Source: JAICUY01 sp963716585
GTDB taxonomy: Bacteria > Chloroflexota > Limnocylindria > QHBO01
Length of the DNA: 64,000 nucleotides
Reading direction: 5' to 3'
NCBI GenBank assembly: GCA_963716585.1
Contig: CAVQTN010000004.1
Span: forward strand, 682,001 to 746,000
Every line of letters begins with the position of its first letter. Positions within the stretch are counted from its first letter, which is position 1. The notes under the pieces are model-generated. The model ran no database searches, had not been told where the DNA came from, and saw only the letters and a program-made list of their open reading frames with translations. The translations under genes and the position numbers were made by a program. Shown here in pieces: positions 53,153 to 61,369 of the stretch.

Positions 53153-55312
53153 ATGACGACTTCCATTCACGTCCCGACGCTGGCCGGGCATGACTTCAAC
53201 CTGCCGCCGGGCCTCGAGGGACTGGGCGAGCTGGCCTACAACCTGTGGTGGAGCTGGACCCCGAGCGCCGGATCGCTGTTCGGCCGGATCGACTCCTTGG
53301 CGTGGACGCGGCACCGCAACCCCATTCCTGTCCTGCGCGGCGTGCAGGCAAGCCGCTGGGCGGAGCTGACCGCCGACGAGGACTTCATGGTCTACACCTC
53401 GCGGCTGCTCGACGAGTTTCAGCGCTACCTCGACAACGGATCCGACAGCTGGTACCGGGCCTCGCCGGAACGACAGCTGTCCGGACCGATCGCCTACTTC
53501 TGCGCCGAGTACGGGCTCCATGAGTCGATGCAGATCTACTCCGGTGGACTGGGCATCCTGGCCGGCGACCACTGCAAGTCCGCCTCTGATGCAGCGCTGC
53601 CGTTCGTGGCGGTCGGCCTCTTCTATCGTCACGGCTACTTTCGGCAGCAGATCGACGCCGATGGCCACCAGGAGCACGCGCAGCCGGATCTCGATCCCGC
53701 CACGCTGCCGTTACGGCGGGCCCGCGCGCGCGACGGATCACCACTCGAAGTCAAGGTCGATTTCCCCGACCGTATCGTCCACGCGACGGTCTGGGTGGCA
53801 CAGGTTGGTCGGGTGCCGCTGCTCCTGCTCGACACCGACACCCCGGCGAACGATCCGGCGGACCGACCGATCACGCATATCCTCTACGTTCGCGGTCGCG
53901 AAATGCGGCTGGCGCAGGAGATCGTCCTGGGCATGGGAGGCGTGCGTGCCCTGCAACAGCTCGGCATCGAGCCGGCGGGCTGGCACCTGAACGAGGGCCA
54001 TTCCGCATTCCTGCTGCTGGAGCGCGCACGCCAGCCGATCGCCGACGGCACGCCACCGGAGGACGCGTTGCGCCACGCCGGCCGAAACTCGGTGTTCACC
54101 ATTCACACGCCGGTGCCCGCCGGCAACGAGGTATTCGAGCGGTGGCTGATCGAGAAGGACCTGGCCCCCTGGCTGGAGGCGACCGGCATGCCCGCCGAGC
54201 GACTGCTCGAGCTTGGCCGCGGACGCACCGACGATCCGAACGCACCATTCGACATGACCGCGTTCGTCCTGCGCCACGCGGCGGACGCCAACGCGGTGAG
54301 CGAGCTGCACGCCAGGACCGCGACCGAGACCTGGGAGCCGCTCGCCGGCCATCCGATCATGGCGATCACCAACGGGGTGCACGTCGCCACCTGGCTGGGC
54401 GGCCGCATGCGCCGTGTGTTCGAACCGGCGATCGGCGTCTCACTGGGCAGCGACCTCGCCGGCCCGGAGCCATTCGAGCGGCTCCCGGCGGTCAGCGACG
54501 ACGACCTGTGGTCGGCCCACCAGCAGCAGAAGCGGGAGCTGATACGGTTCATGCAGGGCCGGCTGAGCCGCCAGTTCGCGCGTCACGGCGAATCGCCCGA
54601 AACGTTGCGCCAGCTGCGGGCCGCCTTCCACTCGCATGCGCTGACGATCGGGTTCGCCCGCCGATTCGCCACGTACAAGCGCGCGGATCTGCTGTTTCGG
54701 GACGAGGAGCGCCTGGCGCGGCTGCTGCACGATCCCGATCGACCGGTGCAGATCGTGCTCGCCGGCAAGGCGCATCCCGCCGACCGGCCCGGGCAGCAGG
54801 TCATCCAGCGCATCTTCGAGCTGTCGCGCTCGGAGCGCCTTCGTGGCCGGGTGTTCATCCTCGAGGACTACGACATGCGCATCGCCCGTTTCCTGGTCGC
54901 CGGGGTCGACATCTGGCTCAATAACCCGCGGCGGCCACTCGAGGCGAGCGGGACGTCCGGCATGAAGGCGGCGATCAACGGGATCCCCAGCGTCAGTATC
55001 CTCGACGGCTGGTGGGACGAGGGATTCAACGGCCGAAACGGCTGGGCGATCGGCGGGCGCGAGGCAGTCGATGACGAGGCCGAGCAGGACCGTGCCGACG
55101 CTGAGGAGCTGTACCGCCTGCTCGAGGAAGAGATCGTGCCGCGCTTCTTCGCGCGCGCCGAGGGCGAGGTGCCACGCGACTGGCTGACCACAATGCGCGC
55201 ATCGCTCGACGGCGCCATCTGGCGCTTCAGCACCGCGCGGATGGTGATGGACTACGTCGACCGGCTGTACCGGCCCGCGGTCCGCGCCGCCGAGCCAGCC
55301 GCGGCGGGCTGA
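53153..55312 (+). CDS. glgP: Alpha-glucan phosphorylase (GT35)
   Basis: A 719-residue enzyme releasing glucose-1-phosphate from alpha-1,4-glucans. It has GLGELAYNLWWSWTP near the start, ISYFCAEYG-like IAYFCAEYGLHESMQIYSGG, HLNEGHSAFLLLE, and the PLP-lysine region RRPLEASGTSGMKAAINGIP. The length and these blocks fit the AlgP/GlgP group of bacteria that lack the long N-terminal regulatory domain. It is divergent from the acidic HTH gene, with 27 bp between GTG 53125 and ATG 53153 if that start is used. Confidence 0.96.
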   Translation: MTTSIHVPTLAGHDFNLPPGLEGLGELAYNLWWSWTPSAGSLFGRIDSLAWTRHRNPIPVLRGVQASRWAELTADEDFMVYTSRLLDEFQRYLDNGSDSWYRASPERQLSGPIAYFCAEYGLHESMQIYSGGLGILAGDHCKSASDAALPFVAVGLFYRHGYFRQQIDADGHQEHAQPDLDPATLPLRRARARDGSPLEVKVDFPDRIVHATVWVAQVGRVPLLLLDTDTPANDPADRPITHILYVRGREMRLAQEIVLGMGGVRALQQLGIEPAGWHLNEGHSAFLLLERARQPIADGTPPEDALRHAGRNSVFTIHTPVPAGNEVFERWLIEKDLAPWLEATGMPAERLLELGRGRTDDPNAPFDMTAFVLRHAADANAVSELHARTATETWEPLAGHPIMAITNGVHVATWLGGRMRRVFEPAIGVSLGSDLAGPEPFERLPAVSDDDLWSAHQQQKRELIRFMQGRLSRQFARHGESPETLRQLRAAFHSHALTIGFARRFATYKRADLLFRDEERLARLLHDPDRPVQIVLAGKAHPADRPGQQVIQRIFELSRSERLRGRVFILEDYDMRIARFLVAGVDIWLNNPRRPLEASGTSGMKAAINGIPSVSILDGWWDEGFNGRNGWAIGGREAVDDEAEQDRADAEELYRLLEEEIVPRFFARAEGEVPRDWLTTMRASLDGAIWRFSTARMVMDYVDRLYRPAVRAAEPAAAG

Positions 55313-55325
55313 CTCCACGTCCGGA

Positions 55326-56711
55326 TCAGGGAAGATACCAGCGCGGGTTCTGCCAGACGCCGTTGTCGCTGACTCCAAAGTGCAAGTGGCACCCGGTCGA
55401 GTTGCCGGTCGAGCCCTCGTAGCCGATCACCTGCCCGACGCTGACCGCTTGGCCGGGGAACACGATGACCCGCGACTGCATGTGCCAGTACAGGGTCATG
55501 ACCCCGCCCCCGTGGTCGATGATCACCCCATACGCGTAGTCGAACGGCCACGACGGGCGACCCGATGCCGCGACCACGCCGGTCGCGGCGGCGAGGATCG
55601 GCGTGTTGCACCCGCTGGACATGTCGAGGCCCGTGTGGAAATGCGGGTAGTACGTGCCGTTGTAGGTGTATGGCGGTTCGAGCGCGAAACTGGTCGGTCC
55701 CCACTCCTGGGTGATGGTGGGCGCAGCCTCCGGCCAGCTGAAGCCGCGCTGCGAGATCCTCGGATGCTGTGATCGCTTGCGCGCCTCCTCGGCGGCCCGG
55801 CGCTTCGCCTCCTCGATCGCCTTGGCACGCGCCGCCGCCTCTGCCTGGAGCTTGGCCACGAGGGCGTCGGTCTGTGTGGCCGCCCGCTCGTTGGCGGCGA
55901 TCTGCGCCGCGACATTTCCCTTGGCCTGCAGCGCGGCGTTGAGTGCCGCCTCTTGATCGCGGCGCTTCTGGTCCGCCGCGGCCTGCAGCCTGGCGAGCTG
56001 TCGGCTCATGCCGTCGAGCTGTGCCTGGCGCTGCTTGAGGAGCGCGGACTGGTCCTCGGCAGCGGCGCGCGCATCGGCGAGCTGTGCACGGCCCTCACGC
56101 AGCGTTTCCTGTTTCGTCTGCAGCTGGCCGCGCAGATCGCGGATCTCGTCGGCCAGCGCCGTGTCCTGGGCCGAGATGTCGAGCATCCAGCTGACCTGGG
56201 TCGATGCGTCGTCGAGCGAGCGTGCCGAGATGAGGATCTCGAGCAGCGACGTCTGGCTCTGCTCGTATGCGGCGCGCAGGTGATCCTGCAGCAGCGCCTC
56301 GCGGGCGTCGAGCTCGTTGGTCTGGATCGTGATCTCGGAGGCGACCTGCGTCAGCTGCGCGTCGAGTGCCGCGATGCGGGTCCGAAGGTCGGCGAGCTGC
56401 GCGCTGATCTGCCGGACCTGCGTCGTGACCTGGCCAAGCAGGTCCCTGACGCGGTCGTACTCGGCGGTTACCTGGGCGAGCTCCGCCTTGGCCAGGTCGA
56501 GCGTCTGCGAAAGGCTTGCCGACGTTGCCTTCAGCTTGGCGAGCTGGGCGCGCTGCTCACCCAGCGTCTGCTGCAGCTGTTGTTGCTGCTGCTTCGCCTG
56601 GGTGAGCGGATCCGCGGCCCGGGCCGGGTTGCGGTCAGTTGTCGAGACGAGAATCGAGCCGACCGCCAGGAGGGCTACCAGCGTGGCGGCCAGTCGGTTC
56701 CGTCGCCTCAT
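55326..56711 (-). CDS. Secreted M23 peptidase with long coiled coil (EnvC/NlpD-like)
   Basis: A 461-residue exported protein. A signal peptide (LAATLVALLAVGSILVS) is followed by coiled-coil stretches at about residues 35-320 (Gln/Leu/Ala-rich heptads). The C-terminal LytM/M23 domain has YPHFHTGLDMSSGC with HxxxD, VVAASG, and HMQSRV plus GCHLHFGV as the zinc and catalytic residues, so it looks active. Such proteins cut or regulate peptidoglycan during division. It converges on the phosphorylase gene, 13 bp apart. Confidence 0.92.
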   Translation of the reverse strand: MRRRNRLAATLVALLAVGSILVSTTDRNPARAADPLTQAKQQQQQLQQTLGEQRAQLAKLKATSASLSQTLDLAKAELAQVTAEYDRVRDLLGQVTTQVRQISAQLADLRTRIAALDAQLTQVASEITIQTNELDAREALLQDHLRAAYEQSQTSLLEILISARSLDDASTQVSWMLDISAQDTALADEIRDLRGQLQTKQETLREGRAQLADARAAAEDQSALLKQRQAQLDGMSRQLARLQAAADQKRRDQEAALNAALQAKGNVAAQIAANERAATQTDALVAKLQAEAAARAKAIEEAKRRAAEEARKRSQHPRISQRGFSWPEAAPTITQEWGPTSFALEPPYTYNGTYYPHFHTGLDMSSGCNTPILAAATGVVAASGRPSWPFDYAYGVIIDHGGGVMTLYWHMQSRVIVFPGQAVSVGQVIGYEGSTGNSTGCHLHFGVSDNGVWQNPRWYLP

Positions 56712-56825
56712 CCGGCGCGCGTCCGACGATTGAACAAGATGCTGTGTGCCCCAGCTGCGAGTGTTCGATTCACCATGCTACCGGCCGGTTCGGCCGTGTA
56801 ACGCCCCCGAAGGTACTACACCGTA

Positions 56826-57704
56826 CTACACCCGATCCCCCGACTCGAGGACGCTGGCTCGTGCCACCTCGGCGCCCAGCAGCAGAATCACGCTGGCGAA
56901 GTAGAGGAAGACCAGCAGCGAGATCGCGGCCGAGATGGGGCCGAACGCGGAGTCGTAATGGGCAACGTGTGTGGCGTAGTAGGTGAAGCCCCAGCGCAGG
57001 ATGCCCCACAGGATCGTTCCGACCAGGGCGCCCGGCCAGACTTCGGCCATCGTCACGTGACGGTTCGGAACGACCCGATAGAGCAGCAGCAGGGCAACGA
57101 ACACGAGCGCCAGCGGCACCAGCAGGCCGACCAGCGCGAGCGCCAGCTCGCCCCCCGGCACCACGGCCACCACGCTGGCCGTGGCATCCTGCAGCAGTCC
57201 TGCGATGAAGCCGATGCCCACGGCGGCCACGGCCAGCACGCCGCTGATCGCCATGAGCAGCAGCCCGAGCAGCTTGTCCTGGAGAAACGGACGGGGCTCC
57301 GACGCGCTGAACGCGCGCGACACGCCGCGGCTGAGCCCCGAGAAGAGGCCCAGGGCACCCCAGATCAGCAGCACGAGGCCGACGATCCCCACGCCGCTGC
57401 GCGCCTTGATGATCTGCTCGATCACGCTCCCGATGGTGTCGGCGTCGAGCGGGGTGGCCGCCTGGATCTGGCGCATGACGAAGTCGCGCGCGCCGCCTTC
57501 GCCAAGGAAGAAGCTGAAGCTGACGACGCCGAGCACCAGCAGCTGAAACACCGACAGCAGTGCGAAGTAGGCCATGCTGCCCGCGTACTGCAGCGCGTCG
57601 TGCTCCAGGAATCCGCTGACGGCACGCCGCGCCACGCGCGCGGTGCGATGGCGGCTGCTCCATGAGTCCAGGCTGGCCAGGATCTGCTTGGCTCGGTCGA
57701 TCAT
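56826..57704 (-). CDS. YihY/BrkB-family membrane protein
   Basis: A 292-residue polytopic protein with six or so helices. DALQYAGSMAYFALLSVFQLL, GVGIVGLVLLIWGALGLFSGL and AEVWPGALVGTILWGILRWGF followed by YDSAFGPISAAISLLVFLYF are characteristic of the family once called ribonuclease BN. The nuclease label is not supported; the function is unknown. Upstream is the LigD-type gene on the opposite strand, 56 bp away. Confidence 0.93.
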   Translation of the reverse strand: MIDRAKQILASLDSWSSRHRTARVARRAVSGFLEHDALQYAGSMAYFALLSVFQLLVLGVVSFSFFLGEGGARDFVMRQIQAATPLDADTIGSVIEQIIKARSGVGIVGLVLLIWGALGLFSGLSRGVSRAFSASEPRPFLQDKLLGLLLMAISGVLAVAAVGIGFIAGLLQDATASVVAVVPGGELALALVGLLVPLALVFVALLLLYRVVPNRHVTMAEVWPGALVGTILWGILRWGFTYYATHVAHYDSAFGPISAAISLLVFLYFASVILLLGAEVARASVLESGDRV

Positions 57705-57760
57705 GCTCTCGCCGCTCGCAAGGCTCGTGCCCCTTTCCCTCGCAGGCTACCCTGTTGGGC

Positions 57761-59152
57761 ATGGCGACCGAGAAGGAAACGCTGATCCTCGACGGTCACG
57801 AGGTCAGCATCAGCAACCCCTCGAAGGTGTACTTCCCCGACGCCGGGATCACCAAGATCGAGCTGGTCCGCTACTACCTCGCCGTCGCGGATGGCGCCCT
57901 GCGTGGCGTTCGGGACCGGCCAATGGCGCTGAAGCGCTTCGTCGACGGCATCACCGGCGAGGCATTCTTCCAGAAGCGGGCGCCGAAATCGGTCCCCCGG
58001 TTCGTGCGCACGGTGGAGCTGGCGTTTCCCTCGGGGCGCACCGCCGACGAGGTCGTCGTCTCGAACGTCGCCGCCTTGACGTGGGTCGTGAACCTCGGCT
58101 GCGTCGACCTCAATCCCCACCCGGTGCGGGCCGATGACCTCGAGCACCCCGACGAGCTGCGGGTCGACCTGGATCCCGGTCCGGGCGTGCCGTGGGACGA
58201 CATTCGACGGGTGGCGCTCGTCGTGCGCGAGGTGCTCACCGACCACGCCCTGACCGGCTGGCCGAAGACGTCCGGCTCGCGCGGCATCCACGTCTACGCC
58301 CGCATCTCGCGCGAGTGGGGCTTTTCGGAGGTCCGCCGCGCGGCCCTGGCCCTGGCGCGCGAGGTCGAACGCCGCGCACCGCAGATCGCCACCAGCAAGT
58401 GGTGGAAGGAGGAGCGCCACGGCGTGTTCCTGGACTACAACCAGAACGCCAAGGACCGCACGGTCGCGTCTGCGTATTCGGTGCGACCGGTGCCCAACGC
58501 GCAGGTCTCGGCGCCGCTGACCTGGGACGAGCTGCCCGACGCCGAGCTCGACGATTTCACCATCCGCAGCATGCCGGACCGATACGCGCGGCTCGGCGAC
58601 GTCGGCGCGGGCATCGACGCTGCCGGCGGGTCGTTGGAAGGGCTGTTGGAGCTCTCGGCGCGCGACGAAACATCCGGCCTGGGCGACGCACCGTGGCCGC
58701 CGAACTACGCAAAGCAGCCCGGCGAGCCGCCGCGGGTGCAGCCGTCGAAGCGCCGCATGGCCGACCCGCGGCCTGCGACCGATCCTTCGGCGCCGCGCGG
58801 GCGGGCCGGCTCGGTGGCGCCGGCTTCCGCCTCCGCGTCGCTGCGTCGCTCGGACGGCACGGTGTCTCCGACCGGCCGGCGTCGCTCCTCGCAGCCGCTG
58901 ATGGTCGTGGCACAGGCAAAGGCGAAGAAGGATGCGCTGGCCGGCCTCGAGCGCTGGAAGGAGCGCCATCCGCAGGCCGCCGCCCTGCTCGCCGTTGACG
59001 ACGTGCTCGTCGACGGCATGCGCGGCCGCTCATCGCTCTGGTACCGGGTGCGTGTCAACCTGCGCAACGTCCCGGAGGCGGACCGGCCCGAGCCTGAGCC
59101 GCCGGATCCCGACTACGACCCGGCTGTCGAGTGGCAGGGCGAGTCGGAGTAG
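57761..59152 (+). CDS. ligD: LigD-type primase-polymerase (NHEJ repair) domain protein
   Basis: A 463-residue protein. Residues 1-300 form the archaeo-eukaryotic primase-like polymerase domain: ISNPSKVYFPDAGITKIELVRYY, PHPVRADDLEHPDELRVDLDPGPG with the catalytic Asp pair, and KTSGSRGIHVYARI. It has no ligase or phosphoesterase domain. The last 160 residues are Pro/Arg/Ser-rich, then AKAKKDALAGLERWKERHPQAA. The C-terminus has an acidic PDPDYDPAVEWQGESE. ATG 57761 is the first codon with full domain coverage. A separate ATP-dependent ligase lies at the window's right end. Confidence 0.93.
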   Translation: MATEKETLILDGHEVSISNPSKVYFPDAGITKIELVRYYLAVADGALRGVRDRPMALKRFVDGITGEAFFQKRAPKSVPRFVRTVELAFPSGRTADEVVVSNVAALTWVVNLGCVDLNPHPVRADDLEHPDELRVDLDPGPGVPWDDIRRVALVVREVLTDHALTGWPKTSGSRGIHVYARISREWGFSEVRRAALALAREVERRAPQIATSKWWKEERHGVFLDYNQNAKDRTVASAYSVRPVPNAQVSAPLTWDELPDAELDDFTIRSMPDRYARLGDVGAGIDAAGGSLEGLLELSARDETSGLGDAPWPPNYAKQPGEPPRVQPSKRRMADPRPATDPSAPRGRAGSVAPASASASLRRSDGTVSPTGRRRSSQPLMVVAQAKAKKDALAGLERWKERHPQAAALLAVDDVLVDGMRGRSSLWYRVRVNLRNVPEADRPEPEPPDPDYDPAVEWQGESE

Positions 59153-59602
59153 CGCCTGGCCTCATTAGCGCCGCGTTCGTCTTCCTATTCGCCGGCCGTC
59201 GCGCCCATTGCCGGCCCCGTTCGCGCCCGATTCCCGCCAGATACTCGCTGGACGAGTGAACGGCGCACGCATCGGTCACGATTCCGCCACATCGTGCTCG
59301 GCCCACCCGACACGTGAGTGGAGTGGCGAGTTTCGGGCAGGATTCCCCGCCCATCACTCGCCGGGTGGGTAGGTGGCGGACGCGTCGCTCGGTGGGTCGT
59401 TGGCGAGCGTCGATCCCGTCAGCTACTCGCTGCGTGAGCGAACGGCGGACGCACGGGTCACGATTCCGCCACATCGGGCTTTTTCGCACCCGACACGTGG
59501 GTGGAGTGGCGAGTTTCGAGCTGGATTCCTCGCCGGATCACTCGCCCGGTGGGTAAGTGGCGGATGAGCGGCTGGTAATGCCACCTGACGCACCATACGC
59601 CC
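59153..59602. other. Intergenic region with two copies of a ~135-bp palindromic element
   Basis: No gene is seen in these 450 bp. Copy one spans about 59241-59377 and copy two about 59423-59561, offset by 182-184 bp and about 85 percent alike by eye. Each opens with an ACTCGC...GTGA(AC)-type palindrome (59241-59264; 59423-59446) and closes with a second (59353-59377; 59537-59561). The element is a candidate REP/MITE-like repeat. Confidence 0.8.
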
Positions 59603-60304
59603 ATGAACGGACCGAACGTCGTAGGTCGCCTTCGAGCGCTTCGCAGGCGCAAGGGCTGGTCGCAGAAGGTGCTGGCAGTCCGGCTCGGGACCTCGCAGCA
59701 GACGATCAGCCGGCTGGAAGGCGGCGACCTTCGAAGATGCTCCCTGGATTTCCTCGATCGATGGACCGCGGTTCTCGGCGGATATCTCGTCGTCGATCTC
59801 CGGATCAATGGGCAGCCACCGCTGGCTGACGCGCGACACGCGGCGCTCCAGGAGTGGCTCGTCCGGCTGCTCGCGCGCTTCGGCTGGAACGTCACGGCCG
59901 AGGTCAGCTTCAATCACTACGGCGATCGCGGGCGCGTCGATGTGCTGGCGTACCAGCCACTGCTGAGCATCCTCGTGATCTTTGAGATCAAGACCCGCCT
60001 GGCCGATGTGCAGGACACGCTCGGCCGTCTCGACATCAAGGTACGGCTAGCTCACGAGATCGCGCGCCAGCAGGGCTGGGCACCGACGAGCGTCGTCTCG
60101 GCATTTCTGCTTCGAGACCAAACGACCATCCGGCGTCGGGTCAGAACGCACGCTGCCCTGTTTGGACGCTTCGCGCTTCGATCGACCGATGCCAGGCAAT
60201 GGCTGCGCATGCCGACCCTGCCCCCGCCATCGGGCATCCTCATGTACCAGACGGATCCAGGGCCGGAGCCTCGAATCGGCGCCAGTCACCCACGCGCCGG
60301 GTGA
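59603..60304 (+). CDS. XRE-HTH / PD-(D/E)XK-like nuclease protein
   Basis: A 233-residue protein. The N-terminus is an XRE helix-turn-helix (RLRALRRRKGWSQKVLAVRL and SQQTISRLEGGDLRRCSLDF). Residues about 75-180 carry GWNVTAEVSFNHYGDRGRVD followed by LLSILVIFEIKTRLADVQDT, with the D...ExK pattern of a restriction-endonuclease-like fold (D of RVDVLA, E and K of FEIK). It is flanked by palindromic repeats on both sides, and its TGA (60302-60304) lies inside one of them. Whether it acts on these repeats is unknown. It is not next to a methylase or other restriction gene. Confidence 0.8.
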   Translation: MNGPNVVGRLRALRRRKGWSQKVLAVRLGTSQQTISRLEGGDLRRCSLDFLDRWTAVLGGYLVVDLRINGQPPLADARHAALQEWLVRLLARFGWNVTAEVSFNHYGDRGRVDVLAYQPLLSILVIFEIKTRLADVQDTLGRLDIKVRLAHEIARQQGWAPTSVVSAFLLRDQTTIRRRVRTHAALFGRFALRSTDARQWLRMPTLPPPSGILMYQTDPGPEPRIGASHPRAG

Positions 60305-60670
60305 ATGACGAGTACCCCGACGGTCTTGACCCGGCGTGGTCGCCGGACGGCGACCAGCTGGCCTGGTCACAGCCGGCCGAGCCGGGGCCGCGCCACAGGT
60401 GTGGATCGGCGCGCCGGAGGGCGACGCTCAGCTCGGTGTCGCCGAAGGGAGACCTCCCGCCTGGCAGCCGCTCATCCAGCGCCAGCGCCGCGTCGCCGTC
60501 GGACGCCGCTGTCCGCGGCATGGATCCGGCGCCAATCACTCACCATGCGAGTGAACGGCGAGCTCAAAGCCCGACGCTCGCCACCGCGCGCTCGACGTAT
60601 CTGCCAGTCGAGTGAAATGGCAGGACGTTCCACGAAAATTTCACCGATCACTCGTGTCATGGGTGTCTGG
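60285..60670. repeat. More copies of the palindromic repeat
   Basis: Palindromic units of the same family lie at 60285-60309 (contains the stop of the HTH-nuclease gene), 60535-60559, about 60599-60621 and 60647-60670. The first two share the left flank cggcgcca. The pair 60535/60647 has the same 112-bp spacing as the first pair of units in the region upstream of the HTH-nuclease gene (59241/59353), making a third full element. Confidence 0.7.
60305..60530 (+). pseudogene. Remnant of a TolB/PD40 beta-propeller gene
   Basis: About 50 codons look like a PD40 blade: EYPDGLDPAWSPDGDQLAWS, then, after a frame change near 60395, APQVWIGAPEGDAQLGVAEG and PPAWQPL. No start or full gene remains, and it is bounded on each side by a palindromic repeat unit (60285-60309 and 60535-60559). 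It is probably a decayed fragment captured between repeats. Confidence 0.55.
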
Positions 60671-60712
60671 TGCGGTCCGAGCGCCAGGCGAACCGGCGTG
60701 TCGCGACCCGGC

Positions 60713-60776
60713 GCGCCGCGGTCCGAGCGCGCCGCGGTCCGAGCGCGTCGCGTTCCGAGCGCGTCGCGGGCGTCGA
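60713..60776. repeat. 16-bp tandem repeat, about 3.5 copies
   Basis: Units gcgccgcggtccgagc at 60713-60728 and 60729-60744 are identical; the unit at 60745-60760 differs at two places and a partial fourth copy follows to 60776. It lies just downstream of the GNAT acetyltransferase gene. With 60671-60712, no gene is seen here. Confidence 0.85.
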
Positions 60777-60778
60777 AT

Positions 60779-61369
60779 TCAGGGTCGGTGCAGCCGCTCC
60801 TCAAGGCGATCCCGGATAGCCGGCCACTCGCCGGCCAGGACGGAGTAGTAGACCGTGTCGCGGATGAAGCCATCGGAAACCCACAGGTGACGCCGCAGCA
60901 CGCCCTCGCGGACGGCCCCCAGCCGCTCGATGGCCCGCTGCGACTGCTCGTTCCGCGCGTCGGTCTTCAACGCCACCCGGCCCGCACCCAGCTCGTCGAA
61001 GGCGTAGCCGAGCTGGAGGAGCTTCGCCTCGGAATTGATCGCGGTGCGCTGACGCGACGGCGCGATCCAGGTCCAGCCGATCTCGACCCGCTCCGACGGG
61101 AGGTCGATGTCACCGAAGCGTGTCGAACCCACGGCGCGACCGGAAGAGCGCTCGACGGTGGCCCAGACCACGTAGCGACCGTCGGCCACGCCGTCGGCCG
61201 CCTCGGAGTACCACGCCTCCCAGCCGTGCGATGCCGGGTTGATCGACACGTAGCGCAGCGCCGCCGGATCTTCGGAAGCCGCGGCCTCGAGGTCGGCGCG
61301 GTGCTGCTCCCCCAGCGGTTCGAGGCGGACGAATCGGCCGTCCAGGATGACCGGCTCCGGCCGCTTCAC
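60779..61369 (-). CDS. GNAT-family N-acetyltransferase (RimJ/RimL-like)
   Basis: A 196-residue acetyltransferase that would move an acetyl group from acetyl-CoA to an amine. The fold shows VRLEPLGEQHRADLEAAA, RAVGSTRFGDID, VEIGWTWIAPSRQRTAINSE (CoA pyrophosphate loop region) and AFDELGAGRVALKTDARNEQSQRAIERLGAVREG. This matches the RimJ/RimL/Acetyltransf_3 group. The substrate is unknown. GTG 61369 overlaps the stop of the DUF885 gene by 4 nt, so the two are one transcript. Confidence 0.92.
   Translation of the reverse strand: MKRPEPVILDGRFVRLEPLGEQHRADLEAAASEDPAALRYVSINPASHGWEAWYSEAADGVADGRYVVWATVERSSGRAVGSTRFGDIDLPSERVEIGWTWIAPSRQRTAINSEAKLLQLGYAFDELGAGRVALKTDARNEQSQRAIERLGAVREGVLRRHLWVSDGFIRDTVYYSVLAGEWPAIRDRLEERLHRP

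Noticed and set aside
56826..57704. Ribonuclease BN
   Set aside because: The old label for YihY/BrkB is an annotation error; the protein is a polytopic membrane protein with no nuclease motif.
59225..60680. A CRISPR array in the repeat-rich region
   Set aside because: Repeats are palindromes with irregular spacing and diverged copies; there are no constant repeats of 25-40 bp with unique spacers and no cas genes.
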